From assembly GCA_011082265.1 (NCBI GenBank), contig CP049781.1, positions 620,001 to 684,000 of the forward strand: DNA of 64,000 nt. The letters run 5' to 3'. Every line of letters begins with the position of its first letter. Within the stretch, counting starts at the first letter, position 1. The notes beneath the pieces were generated by a model, which saw nothing but the letters and a program-made list of their open reading frames with translations, did no database searches and was not told the origin of the DNA. Both the position numbers and the translations under genes were made by a program. Below, in pieces: positions 44,574 through 56,866 of the stretch. The DNA comes from Candidatus Lachnocurva vaginae. Its GTDB lineage: Bacteria; Bacillota; Clostridia; Lachnospirales; Lachnospiraceae.

Positions 44574-45937
44574 TGCCGAAAGACAAAAATATCACAGTCT
44601 TTTTCTGTGAAGAGTGCGGATTTGAATCGTCAAAATGGTTCGGACAATGCCAAGCTTGTAGAAAGTGGAATACCTGTACGGAAGAAACTGTTAAGACTTC
44701 TTCCAAGTCAAAAATTAATAAAAGTAGAGATGCAAAAGCTTATACTTTATCGGAAATAAATTCTTCAAAAGAAAGCAGAATAACAACTGATTTTAAGGAA
44801 TTTGACAGAGTTTTAGGCGGTGGTATTGTACATGGCTCTTTAGTTCTCGTAGGAGGAGATCCGGGTATAGGTAAGTCGACGTTGCTTCTTCAGATATCTA
44901 AACTTTTATCGGAAAAAGGAATAAAAATTTTATATGTTTCCGGAGAAGAATCTTTAAAGCAGATTAAATTAAGAGCCGACAGAATGGGAAATTTTACTGA
45001 AAATCTTCTGCTTTTATGTGAAACTGATTTATCTGTGATTGATACTATTATACAAAAAGTAAAGCCGAAAATTCTTGTAATAGATTCCATTCAAACTATG
45101 GTGCCTTATGACTCATCCTCCGGAGCCGGATCCGTATCGTCTGTAAGAGAAGCGACATCGTATCTTATGAGAATTGCAAAAGGAATGGATATAGCAACAT
45201 TTGTAGTAGGCCATGTAACGAAAGAAGGTGTTGTAGCGGGTCCTAGAGTGCTTGAACACATGGTTGATACTGTTCTTTATTTTGAGGGCGATAGGCATGC
45301 ATCTTATAGAATTCTAAGAGGAGTAAAAAATAGATTCGGATCTACTGATGAAATTGGAGTATTCGAAATGGTCAGCTATGGACTTAGAGAAGTTTTAAAT
45401 CCGTCAGAATTTATGCTTGAAGGGCGAGATGATGAGGCTTCTGGCTCTGTTGTCGCATGTCAGATAGAAGGGACTAGACCAATCCTTTTTGAAGTGCAGG
45501 CACTTGTCACGAGAACATCTTTCGGCATGCCTAGAAGAACAGCTACAGGAATTGATTATAATAGAATAAATCTTCTTATGGCAGTTTTGGAAAAAAGAGT
45601 GGGACTTAGGCTTTCCGATTTTGATGCTTATGTAAATATTGCAGGAGGTTTTAAGATAACAGAACCTGCTATAGATCTTCCTATTTGTCTTGCTATTGCA
45701 TCTTCATATAAGAATATAACGATAGATAAGTCAACAATAGCGTTTGGTGAAGTAGGACTTTCGGGAGAAGTGCGTTCCGTATCTATGGTCGATAAAAGAG
45801 TAAAAGAAGCTAAAAAACTCGGATTTAATAATGTGATTTTACCATTATCGAATTTTAACAAGTTGGATAAAGATATGTTTGAGGGGGTAAATCTTATAGG
45901 AGTTAAAAATGTGAGTGATGCAGTAGATAAACTTTAA
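44573..45937 (+). CDS. radA: DNA repair protein RadA
   Basis: A 454-residue RecA-like helicase that extends heteroduplex during recombination and transformation. It starts with a C4 zinc finger (FFCEECGFESSKWFGQCQAC), then Walker A GGDPGIGKST at 94-103, the RadA motif KNRFGSTDEIGVFEM, and a C-terminal Lon-like domain lacking protease activity (IAGGFKITEPAIDLPICLAI). Its position after clpC is typical of Firmicutes. It may serve the competence proteins encoded elsewhere in the window. Confidence 0.97.
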   Translation: MPKDKNITVFFCEECGFESSKWFGQCQACRKWNTCTEETVKTSSKSKINKSRDAKAYTLSEINSSKESRITTDFKEFDRVLGGGIVHGSLVLVGGDPGIGKSTLLLQISKLLSEKGIKILYVSGEESLKQIKLRADRMGNFTENLLLLCETDLSVIDTIIQKVKPKILVIDSIQTMVPYDSSSGAGSVSSVREATSYLMRIAKGMDIATFVVGHVTKEGVVAGPRVLEHMVDTVLYFEGDRHASYRILRGVKNRFGSTDEIGVFEMVSYGLREVLNPSEFMLEGRDDEASGSVVACQIEGTRPILFEVQALVTRTSFGMPRRTATGIDYNRINLLMAVLEKRVGLRLSDFDAYVNIAGGFKITEPAIDLPICLAIASSYKNITIDKSTIAFGEVGLSGEVRSVSMVDKRVKEAKKLGFNNVILPLSNFNKLDKDMFEGVNLIGVKNVSDAVDKL

Positions 45938-46002
45938 AATAAGTGTCTATATGGTATTTATATAAAATATAGTTTATATTTAAAATAATTTCAAAAAACC
46001 CA

Positions 46003-46031
46003 TTGACAATATACTACTGATTTGGTAGTAT
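46003..46031 (+). promoter_or_regulatory. rRNA operon promoter with embedded dyad
   Basis: TTGACA at 46003-46008, 17-base spacer, TAGTAT at 46026-46031. A perfect inverted repeat ATACTAC (46011-46017) / GTAGTAT (46025-46031) fills the spacer and covers the -10. Confidence 0.75.
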
Positions 46032-46037
46032 ATTTTC

Positions 46038-46059
46038 TGCACTGTTAAAAAACAGTGCA
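46038..46059 (+). promoter_or_regulatory. hairpin at the start of the rRNA leader
   Basis: TGCACTGTT (46038-46046) pairs perfectly with AACAGTGCA (46051-46059) around AAAA, followed by a T-rich stretch (46060-46070). It begins about where transcription should start and resembles an attenuator or antitermination element. Confidence 0.65.
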
Positions 46060-46098
46060 ATTAATTTTTAGAAGTCGAAAGATTTCATAAAGTCGCAA

Positions 46099-46123
46099 CT
46101 TGATAATTGAACAGTGAAACAAC
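46099..46123 (+). repeat. 5' arm of the 16S rRNA processing stem
   Basis: This 25-base arm (starts CTTGATAATTGAACAG) pairs with 47809-47833 (ends GTTCAGTCATCAAG): 24 pairs including three G-U, one A-C mismatch. It encloses the 16S gene and is the expected RNase III target. Confidence 0.8.
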
Positions 46124-46251
46124 CTTGAAAGATTCCAAAAAGAATTATTTTAAGCGAACTATCAAAAAGATAGTACACAAACCAAAAGCAGTAAAATGTG
46201 ATAAACAAAGCAAGCTTTGTTTTGAGCAAAGAGAGAGATCTCAAAAAGAAG

Positions 46252-47786
<1,535 letters not shown>

Positions 47787-47808
47787 AAAGGAAAGAATCG
47801 AGTAGGGA

Positions 47809-47833
47809 GTTGTTTTGCTGTTCAGTCATCAAG
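47809..47833 (+). repeat. 3' arm of the 16S rRNA processing stem
   Basis: Pairs with 46099-46123 across the 16S gene. It ends 26 bases before the 5S gene, so 5S is outside this stem. Confidence 0.8.
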
Positions 47834-47859
47834 GAAAAGAAGGGTGACTTAAAGGAAGT

Positions 47860-47978
47860 AACCGGTGGCGATGCGTATATGGGGAACACCCGTAAACATC
47901 CCGAACACGACGGTAAAGACGTATACGGCCGAAAGTACTATGTCGGTAACGGCATGGGAGGATAGGTGGCTGCCGGTT
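47860..47978 (+). rRNA. 5S ribosomal RNA, located between 16S and 23S
   Basis: About 119 bases. The ends AACCGGTGGC and GCTGCCGGTT form the terminal helix. The interior contains ACACCCGTAAACATCCCGAACACG and GGTAACGGCATGGGAGGATAGG, characteristic of 5S loops (conserved CCGAACACG). It lies 73 bases after 16S and 268 before 23S; no 5S follows the 23S gene. The canonical bacterial order is 16S-23S-5S, so this is a rearranged operon. Confidence 0.92.
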
Positions 47979-48024
47979 TTTAAAAAAGATGATACAATGC
48001 GAAAGCATTAGACAAATAAAATAG

Positions 48025-48047
48025 CGTACCTTGAAAACTTCATACAG
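48025..48047 (+). repeat. 5' arm of the 23S rRNA processing stem
   Basis: A 23-base arm (CGTACCTTGAAAACTTCATA...) that pairs with 51186-51208 with a single mismatch, enclosing 23S but not 5S. It contains TTGAAAACTTCA, similar to leader sequences seen before rRNA genes in Firmicutes. Confidence 0.85.
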
Positions 48048-48246
48048 AAAGAAATATCTTCTAAAGATAAAGATAGAGAATATAATAAGTAACGAAATAA
48101 AGAAGTTACTTGTTGTAGACATCCGAGAAATTAACAATAGAAGGGTAACAGAGTAGATAACGCTATATCGAAATGAGCCCGGTCTTATCTAAAATCCAAG
48201 AGACGAAAATAAAGTAAGTAGGAAAAAGATAAGACGAAAGAGAAGA

Positions 48247-51143
<2,897 letters not shown>

Positions 51144-51185
51144 AAGATAGCTCGGAAGAAGAAGATAATAGAAAGATAAATAAAG

Positions 51186-51208
51186 CTGTATGAAGTTTTG
51201 AAGGTACG
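51186..51208 (+). repeat. 3' arm of the 23S rRNA processing stem
   Basis: CTGTATGAAGTTTTGAAGG... pairs with 48025-48047. The purine/pyrimidine-rich stretches between this arm and the mature ends can extend the duplex. Confidence 0.85.
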
Positions 51209-51298
51209 TGAATTTTTATTGATTTTAGTATATATATTTAATATAATATTTTAAATTTACTTTTTATATGCGGTACAATCTACCGTATATATTTATAT

Positions 51299-51371
51299 AG
51301 GGGTATAGTTCAGTTGGTAGAACGTTGGTCTCCAAAACCAAATGTCCAGGGTTCAAGTCCTTGTGCCCCTG
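51299..51371 (+). tRNA. tRNA-Trp (CCA)
   Basis: 73 bases, cloverleaf complete: acceptor AGGGGTA/TGCCCCT with discriminator G, D arm GTTC/GAAC, anticodon stem TTGGT/ACCAA with loop CTCCAAA (anticodon CCA), T loop TTCAAGT. No encoded CCA end. Last transcribed gene of the rRNA operon before a terminator. Confidence 0.97.
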
Positions 51372-51375
51372 TTTA

Positions 51376-51410
51376 AAATACTGTTAGATTTAGTATCTGA
51401 CAGTATTTTT
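51376..51410 (+). terminator. terminator after tRNA-Trp
   Basis: AAATACTGTTAGAT (51376-51389) pairs with ATCTGACAGTATTT (51395-51408), 14 pairs including one G-U, 5-base loop, with a U-run at 51406-51410. Confidence 0.88.
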
Positions 51411-51511
51411 TATTGTAAAAAATTACTTAATAATAGCAGAAAAATTAATTATATTTTATTATTTTTCATGATATAATAATATATATTGAATAGTATTCTA
51501 TAGAAGGTATT

Positions 51512-51591
51512 TATATTGAATAGAAAGTATGTATATTGAATAGAAAGTATGTATATTGAATAGAAAGTATGTATATTGAATAGAAAGTATT
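51512..51591 (+). repeat. four tandem 20-bp units upstream of a hypothetical gene
   Basis: Four copies of TATATTGAATAGAAAGTATG at 51512, 51532, 51552 and 51572, the last ending in T, with a diverged partial copy starting near 51482. No dyad symmetry within the unit and no spacers, so not CRISPR. The unit ends 26 bases before the ATG at 51618. Confidence 0.92.
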
Positions 51592-51617
51592 TGTATTTTG
51601 GATGAGGAAAATTTTAT

Positions 51618-52442
51618 ATGAATAAAAAGTATTTAAAAAAATCCATACTAATTTTTCTACCAGTAATTCTGATTATTTTATTAATGTCATTGTATTTTAA
51701 TTATGTTGATACAATAAGAGTAGTTCACGGAGAAAGGCCTAAATATTGTATTAAATATTGGAAAGAAGATGGAAGTAAAGTTATTTATTTGGGACTTTTT
51801 TACAAAGTTGTAGCTTATACGGGAGTGTCTCCTAAAGAACCATATAAAAATCATTTATATAAAAAGATGGTGCCGTGGTTTTCAGACTATAAAAAACCGC
51901 TTGATTATAAAAAAAAGGATAGTAAGGTTAAAGCAGTTAAAGCAGTTAAAAAAATTAAAAAAATCAAAAATATAGATGATTTTTATAATACTTCTCTTAC
52001 AAAGGAAATGGATATTAGAAATTTAACTAAAAAATATTCTTCTTTTGATGCTAAGAAAGATAAAGTCTTTTTTATTGATCAATATGCTTATATAGATGAA
52101 AATAAAAAAGCATTTGATGAGTTTTATGATAATTATAAAAAAGGGAAAAATGCATATTTAAGAGTGGGAGTTAATACAAGAGAAGGAGATTTACTTCTAT
52201 ATGATATTTTATATGGTAAAGATTTCGGCGGCCTATTTTTAGTAAGCGATTATACAAGAGACAGATTTGCGTTAAAACAACATAGAGTTATTACATTTGA
52301 TAAGTATGATAAGCTTTCTGTAGAAAAAGTTAGAGCAAGTAATGATAAAGAGGATAAAAATGTATTGGTGTTGTATAATGGGAAAAAATATAATCCTGCA
52401 CTTAGTCAGTATAAGTCTGTTGAAATAGGTACTATAAAATAA
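51618..52442 (+). CDS. hypothetical membrane-anchored protein
   Basis: A 274-residue protein with one N-terminal membrane helix (SILIFLPVILIILLMSLYF) and a mostly extracytoplasmic body rich in Lys, Tyr and Asp. A Lys/Val/Ile repeat (KAVKAVKKIKKIKNI) lies near residue 110. The second half has YLRVGVNTREGDLLLYDILY and DYTRDRFALKQHRVITFDKY, which look like a beta-rich domain. It is placed between two tRNA loci with its own upstream repeats and downstream terminator. I do not recognise the family. Confidence 0.7.
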   Translation: MNKKYLKKSILIFLPVILIILLMSLYFNYVDTIRVVHGERPKYCIKYWKEDGSKVIYLGLFYKVVAYTGVSPKEPYKNHLYKKMVPWFSDYKKPLDYKKKDSKVKAVKAVKKIKKIKNIDDFYNTSLTKEMDIRNLTKKYSSFDAKKDKVFFIDQYAYIDENKKAFDEFYDNYKKGKNAYLRVGVNTREGDLLLYDILYGKDFGGLFLVSDYTRDRFALKQHRVITFDKYDKLSVEKVRASNDKEDKNVLVLYNGKKYNPALSQYKSVEIGTIK

Positions 52443-52449
52443 AAAAAAG

Positions 52450-52480
52450 ATTGTCGAGAAAATCTTGACAATTTTTTTTT
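52450..52480 (+). terminator. terminator after the hypothetical gene
   Basis: ATTGTCGAGA (52450-52459) pairs with TCTTGACAAT (52463-52472), one G-U, AAA loop, then a run of T to 52480. Confidence 0.88.
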
Positions 52481-52527
52481 GCTTTGGTATAGTTAAAAGC
52501 GTCGTTTGTGCGACTCATGACTCATAT

Positions 52528-52600
52528 GGAATCTTAGCTCAGCTGGGAGAGCATCTGCCTTACAAGCAGAGGGTCACAGGTTCGAGCCCTGTAGGTTCCA
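52528..52600 (+). tRNA. tRNA-Val (TAC)
   Basis: 73 bases: acceptor GGAATCT/AGGTTCC with discriminator A, D arm GCTC/GAGC, anticodon stem TCTGC/GCAGA with loop CTTACAA, T arm ACAGG/CCTGT. CCA is not encoded. Confidence 0.96.
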
Positions 52601-52608
52601 TTTTATAT

Positions 52609-52682
52609 GGCGAGATAGCTCAGCTGGCTAGAGCATGCGGTTCATACCCGCAGTGTCGAGGGTTCAAATCCCCCTCTCGCTA
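52609..52682 (+). tRNA. tRNA-Met (CAT), elongator type
   Basis: 74 bases: acceptor GGCGAGA/TCTCGCT (first pair G-U, as in B. subtilis elongator Met), D arm GCTC/GAGC, anticodon stem TGCGG/CCGCA with loop TTCATAC. The initiator GGG/CCC anticodon stem is absent. A tRNA-Ile2 read through lysidine is an alternative. The T stem GAGGG/CCCCC has an A-C mismatch at the second pair. Eight bases after tRNA-Val, same transcript. Confidence 0.92.
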
Positions 52683-52687
52683 CTTTT

Positions 52688-52715
52688 CTCAAGCAGCAAT
52701 GCTTGAGTTTTTTTT
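52688..52715 (+). terminator. terminator after the tRNA pair
   Basis: CTCAAGCA (52688-52695) pairs perfectly with TGCTTGAG (52700-52707) around GCAA, followed by eight T. The 276 bases from here to ispF are AT-rich and show no gene or clear signal. Confidence 0.93.
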
Positions 52716-52991
52716 ATCTATTGTGCTTTTTGTTATAAAAAGGATTATCATTAAAAAATTGATTTAAAAAATATAAGGGTAAGCAGTTTCTTTATTTTTA
52801 AAGATATATTATACTTTATTTATATATAGCTTTTATATATTACGTAGTGCATAAATATATCAAAGTACATTTAGTATTTAGAATTGTTACAGTGAGATTA
52901 TATATTTATATAATAAAAAAATAAAAAATTTTTCTTATAAATTTAAACACTAAAGTTATAAATTGTAGATTTATATATAATGGAGGAATAT

Positions 52992-53534
52992 ATGCGTATT
53001 GGACAAGGATGTGATATTCACAGGCTTATTCACAATAGAAAACTCATAGTCGGAGGAGTGGAAATTCCTTTTGAAAAGGGACTTTTAGGCCATTCTGATG
53101 CGGATGTGCTTTCACATGCGATAGCGGATGCAATCTTAGGTGCTGCAGCACTTGGAGATATTGGTCATCATTTTTCGGATAAGGATGACAAATATAAGGA
53201 TATGTCATCTATTCTCATTTTAAAACAATGCTATAAGCTGATTCGGGATAAGGGACTTTTAGTTTCAAATATTGATGCTACGATTATTGCTGAAGCACCG
53301 AAAATGCAGGGTTATATTTTAGACATGAGAAAGAATATTTCAAAAGCTTTAAATATTTCTGTAGACCAGGTAAATATAAAAGCTACAACGGAAGAAAAAA
53401 TGGGATATGTAGGTAATGGAGAAGGTGTCAGAGCTGAAGCTGTTTGCCTTTTGGAATCGTTTTATGAAGCAAGTAAAACTGTATATGATTCAAATAGTAC
53501 AGCGGGTGGTTGCTGTTGCAGCATAAGAAAGTAG
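52992..53534 (+). CDS. ispF: 2-C-methyl-D-erythritol 2,4-cyclodiphosphate synthase with cysteine-rich tail
   Basis: Forms MEcPP in the MEP isoprenoid pathway. ATG 52992 (MRIGQGCDIHRL) follows GGAGG; the ATG at 52980 overlaps that site. Zinc ligands are in GCDIH and GHSDADVLSHAIADAILGA, and later motifs are DIGHHFSD and KATTEEKMGYVGNGEG. At 180 residues it is about 20 longer than most IspF; the extra tail ends AGGCCCSIRK with three consecutive cysteines. ispD is not adjacent. A separate predicted promoter serves cysS downstream. Confidence 0.95.
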   Translation: MRIGQGCDIHRLIHNRKLIVGGVEIPFEKGLLGHSDADVLSHAIADAILGAAALGDIGHHFSDKDDKYKDMSSILILKQCYKLIRDKGLLVSNIDATIIAEAPKMQGYILDMRKNISKALNISVDQVNIKATTEEKMGYVGNGEGVRAEAVCLLESFYEASKTVYDSNSTAGGCCCSIRK

Positions 53535-53559
53535 GTAATAGTTTATAATAAAAAATTCA

Positions 53560-53589
53560 TTGACTATAAAGATGTAATGAAGTTAATAT
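53560..53589 (+). promoter_or_regulatory. possible cysS promoter
   Basis: TTGACT (53560-53565), 18-base spacer, TAATAT (53584-53589), 27 bases before the cysS start. There is not enough room for a T-box leader. Confidence 0.45.
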
Positions 53590-53616
53590 AAAAGTTAAAA
53601 TTTTAAGGTGATAAAA

Positions 53617-55035
53617 ATGATAAAAATATATAATACATCAACCAAAAGAAAAGAAGAATTTTTTCCGATAGAAAATAATAAAGTTAGAATGTATGTCTGC
53701 GGACCTACTGTATATAACTTTATTCATATCGGAAACGCACGTCCTATGATATTTTTTGACACAGTAAGAAGATATCTTATGTATAAGGGTTATGATGTTA
53801 ATTATGTATCCAATTTTACAGATGTGGATGATAAGATTATAAAAGAGGCTATTAAAGAAAATACTACTGCAGAAGAAATTTCAAAACGTTATATAAATGA
53901 GTGCCTTAAAGATATGAAGAGTATGAATGTTCTCCCAGCTACATTCCATCCTAAAGCTACGGAAGAAATTGATGGTATGATAGAAATGATAAGTGCTCTT
54001 ATAAAAAAGGGATTTGCATATGTTACAGAAGATAAGACTGTATATTATAGAACGAGAAAATTTGAGTCTTATGGAAAGCTTTCTCATAAAAATATTGAGG
54101 AATTGGAAGGCGGACATAGAGATTTGAGCGTAAATGGGAAAAATCAGAAAGAGGATCCTTTGGATTTTGTTTTATGGAAACCAAAAAAGGAAGGCGAACC
54201 ATTCTGGAAATCCCCTTGGTGCGACGGAAGACCAGGCTGGCATATAGAGTGTTCTGTTATGAGTAAAAAATATTTAGGAGACACTATTGACATTCATGCA
54301 GGAGGAGAAGACCTTATTTTTCCGCATCATGAAAATGAAATTGCACAATCGGAAGCAGTTTCAGGAAAGTATTTTTCACATTATTGGATGCATAATGCTT
54401 TTTTAAATATTAATAATAAAAAGATGAGTAAATCTCTTGGAAACTTCTTTACTGTAAGAGAAATATCGGAGAAGTATGACCTTAATATTTTAAGATTTTT
54501 TATGCTTTCTGCTCATTATAGAAATCCTTTAAATTTTAGTGAGGATTTAATGGAATCTGCTAAAAATAGTATAGAAAGAATTAAAAATGCAAAAGAAAGA
54601 ATTACAGAATTAAAGCTATCAAAAAAAGATGAAGAATTAAATAAAGATTCAATAACAACAAAAGTTAAGGCAAAATACGACGAAATCAAAAATGATTTTG
54701 AAAATGCGATGGATGATGACTTTAATACGGCAGATGCAATAACTGCAATTTTTAAACTTGTAAGTTTCTTAAATACGAGTTTAACAAATGCTTCTTTGTA
54801 TAAAGATATTGAAGAAGGAGAAAAACTTCTTTCTACTTTGTCTGATATTCTAGGAATTAAAATTGATAGGAAAAAAGAAATTTTAGATTCTGATGTTGAA
54901 AAGATGATTAATGAAAGGAATAAGGCAAGGACAAATAAAGACTTTAAAAAAGCAGATGAGATAAGAGATTCATTAAAAGATATGGGAATAATTCTCGAAG
55001 ATACCAAAGAGGGCGTAAAGTGGAAAAGAAGTTAA
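53617..55035 (+). CDS. cysS: cysteinyl-tRNA synthetase
   Basis: A 472-residue class I synthetase. Start ATG 53617 (MIKIYNTSTKRKEEF) with AAGGTG upstream; a GTG at 53608 is inside that site. The zinc cysteine and HIGH motif are in YVCGPTVYNFIHIGNARP, further zinc ligands in GWHIECSVMS and HHENEIAQSEA, and KMSKS in NKKMSKSLGNF. The C-terminal DALR-like domain follows. First gene of the conserved cysS-mrnC-rlmB-sigH cluster. Confidence 0.97.
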   Translation: MIKIYNTSTKRKEEFFPIENNKVRMYVCGPTVYNFIHIGNARPMIFFDTVRRYLMYKGYDVNYVSNFTDVDDKIIKEAIKENTTAEEISKRYINECLKDMKSMNVLPATFHPKATEEIDGMIEMISALIKKGFAYVTEDKTVYYRTRKFESYGKLSHKNIEELEGGHRDLSVNGKNQKEDPLDFVLWKPKKEGEPFWKSPWCDGRPGWHIECSVMSKKYLGDTIDIHAGGEDLIFPHHENEIAQSEAVSGKYFSHYWMHNAFLNINNKKMSKSLGNFFTVREISEKYDLNILRFFMLSAHYRNPLNFSEDLMESAKNSIERIKNAKERITELKLSKKDEELNKDSITTKVKAKYDEIKNDFENAMDDDFNTADAITAIFKLVSFLNTSLTNASLYKDIEEGEKLLSTLSDILGIKIDRKKEILDSDVEKMINERNKARTNKDFKKADEIRDSLKDMGIILEDTKEGVKWKRS

Positions 55036-55469
55036 GTGTTAATTTAAATATTTTAGAAAAATCAGGTATCAAAAGGAAAGACATAAAAACATTTTCGCCT
55101 CTTGCACTTGCATTTATAGGCGATGGAGTATATGAAATTGTTATTCGTACAATAATTTTGGGGCAGGGCAATATGCCACCAGGAAAACTCCATGCATATT
55201 GTGCATCAATAGTTTGTGCAAAATCGCAAGCAATTTCCATTGAAGTAATATTACCTATGCTTACAGAAGAAGAACAAGAAATATATAGAAAGGGGAAAAA
55301 TACTAATTCTCCTACAAAGTCAAAAAACGCTTCTCTTTCGGATTATAGAAAGGCTACAGGGTATGAAGCTCTGCTCGGATATCTATATTTAAAAGGTGAT
55401 GATGAGCGAATTTTATTTTTGGTAAATGAAGGATTAAATATTTTAAAATCGGAGAAAAATGAGAGATAA
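55020..55469 (+). CDS. mrnC: mini-ribonuclease III
   Basis: A 149-residue RNase III-fold enzyme without the dsRNA-binding domain, which matures the ends of 23S rRNA in B. subtilis. ALAFIGDGVYEIVIRT holds the first acidic active-site residues and YRKATGYEALLGYLYL the second. The GTG start at 55020 overlaps cysS by 16 bases, with AGAGGG at 55008-55013. Its own stop overlaps rlmB by 11 bases. Confidence 0.93.
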   Translation: MEKKLSVNLNILEKSGIKRKDIKTFSPLALAFIGDGVYEIVIRTIILGQGNMPPGKLHAYCASIVCAKSQAISIEVILPMLTEEEQEIYRKGKNTNSPTKSKNASLSDYRKATGYEALLGYLYLKGDDERILFLVNEGLNILKSEKNER

Positions 55470-56208
55470 AGATTCTATAATTGAAGGAAAAAATGCAATA
55501 ATTGAAGCATATAAAGCAAAAAAAACAATAGACAGGCTTTTTATTTTGGACGGAATGAAAGATTATTCTTTATCGACTATATTAAGATATGCAAAGAAGA
55601 ATGATACAGTAGTTGATTTTGTCCCAAAGGAAAGACTTGACGAAATCTCGGAAGATAAAAAACATCAGGGCGTTATTGCATATATAGCATCCTATGAATA
55701 TAAAACGGTGGATGAAATTTTAGATATTGCGAAAGAAAAAGGAGAAGATCCATTTTTAATTATTTTGGATGAAGTAGTTGACCCGCATAATATAGGAGCT
55801 GTTATCCGCTCTGCAAACTGTGTGGGAGCACATGGAGTTATAGTTCAAAAAAGACATTCTCCGGGACTTACTTTTACTGTTGCAAAAGCATCAGCCGGTG
55901 CTATAAACTATACTCCGGTTGCTAAGGTTACAAATATTTCAAGAACGATAGATGAACTTAAGGAAAAAGGATTTTGGTTTGTATGTGCAGATATGGACGG
56001 AAAGAGTATGTATGATCTTGATATGACGGGTCCTATCGGTCTTGTAATTGGAAATGAAGGAAAAGGTGTAAGTTCTCTTGTAAAAAAGGAATGCGATATG
56101 ATTGCATCAATTCCTATAAGAGGAGAGATTGAATCATTAAATGCATCGGTTGCTGCAGGTGTATTGTCATATGAAATTTTAAGACAGAGAATAAACAAGG
56201 CAAAATAG
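55459..56208 (+). CDS. rlmB: 23S rRNA 2'-O-methyltransferase RlmB / TrmH group 3
   Basis: A 249-residue SPOUT methyltransferase. The N-terminal substrate-binding domain (SIIEGKNAIIEAYKAKKTI) precedes the knotted domain with ILDEVVDPHNIGAVIRSANC, LVIGNEGKGVSSLVKK, and IPIRGEIESLNASVAAGVL. In E. coli RlmB modifies G2251 of 23S rRNA; B. subtilis YacO occupies the same genomic place. Target inferred. Confidence 0.9.
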   Translation: MRDKDSIIEGKNAIIEAYKAKKTIDRLFILDGMKDYSLSTILRYAKKNDTVVDFVPKERLDEISEDKKHQGVIAYIASYEYKTVDEILDIAKEKGEDPFLIILDEVVDPHNIGAVIRSANCVGAHGVIVQKRHSPGLTFTVAKASAGAINYTPVAKVTNISRTIDELKEKGFWFVCADMDGKSMYDLDMTGPIGLVIGNEGKGVSSLVKKECDMIASIPIRGEIESLNASVAAGVLSYEILRQRINKAK

Positions 56209-56219
56209 AGGTAAATTTA

Positions 56220-56801
56220 ATGATTTTATCTGAACAGTCGGATGAACGCTTGGTAAGCCTTGCAAGAAATAATAAGAAAGAAGCTATAGACATACTTTTA
56301 AAAAGATATACGCCGCTGATTTATAAAATGGCATCGTCATATTTCCTTATAGGAGGAGATAAAGAAGACCTTGTGCAGGAAGGACTTTTAGGAATTATGA
56401 GTGCGATTTCATCGTACGATAAAACTAAAAATGATAGATTTTATCCTTTTGCAAAAATATGTATAAATAGAAGATTTATTAATGCAATAGATAAATCAAA
56501 TTCCAATAAAAATAAAATTCTTAATTCATCAATATCTTTAGAAAATGAAAAGTCCGAGCTTTCAGATTATCTTTTAGATGAATTTATAGATCCTGAAAGA
56601 CTTTTACTTGATAAGGAAAATGAAAAAATTATAAGAGAAACTATAATTTCAATTTTAAGCAAGTTTGAAAGAGAAGTATTTACTCTTTTAATTCAAGGGT
56701 ATGATTATGTGAGTATAGGGAAGATACTTAATAAATCAAGTAAGAGCGTGGATAATGCGATTCAGAGAATGAAGAATAAAATTAAAGAATTAAAGAATTA
56801 A
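56220..56801 (+). CDS. sigH: RNA polymerase sigma factor, sigma-H-like
   Basis: A 193-residue sigma-70 family member with region 2 (GDKEDLVQEGLLGIMSAISSYD, FYPFAKICINRRFINAI) and region 4 (FEREVFTLLIQGYDYVSIGK). Its position after rlmB matches sigH in B. subtilis and clostridia, with yacP missing in between. Sigma-H drives early sporulation and competence; here gpr and spoIIP are absent from their usual place while comEA and comEC are present, so competence or stationary-phase roles are more likely. An 8-bp repeat, three units at 56781-56804, spans the stop codon. Confidence 0.85.
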   Translation: MILSEQSDERLVSLARNNKKEAIDILLKRYTPLIYKMASSYFLIGGDKEDLVQEGLLGIMSAISSYDKTKNDRFYPFAKICINRRFINAIDKSNSNKNKILNSSISLENEKSELSDYLLDEFIDPERLLLDKENEKIIRETIISILSKFEREVFTLLIQGYDYVSIGKILNKSSKSVDNAIQRMKNKIKELKN

Positions 56802-56810
56802 AGAATAAAA

Positions 56811-56850
56811 AAACTTTCTATCAATGTTAATTGATAGAAAGTTTTTTATT
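56811..56850. terminator. bidirectional terminator between sigH and the APC permease
   Basis: AAACTTTCTATCAAT (56811-56825) pairs perfectly with ATTGATAGAAAGTTT (56830-56844) around GTTA. A-run before and T-run after serve both convergent genes. Confidence 0.93.
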
Positions 56851-56866
56851 TAATTGATTACTTGTT

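Noticed and set aside
51512..51591. Possible CRISPR array
   Set aside because: Units are contiguous 20-mers with no spacers, no dyad in the unit and no cas genes.
52465..52767. A 100-codon open frame over the tRNA-Val/tRNA-Met pair
   Set aside because: It runs through two intact tRNA genes and a terminator.
53535..53616. T-box leader upstream of cysS
   Set aside because: The gap is only 82 bases and lacks the T-box sequence.
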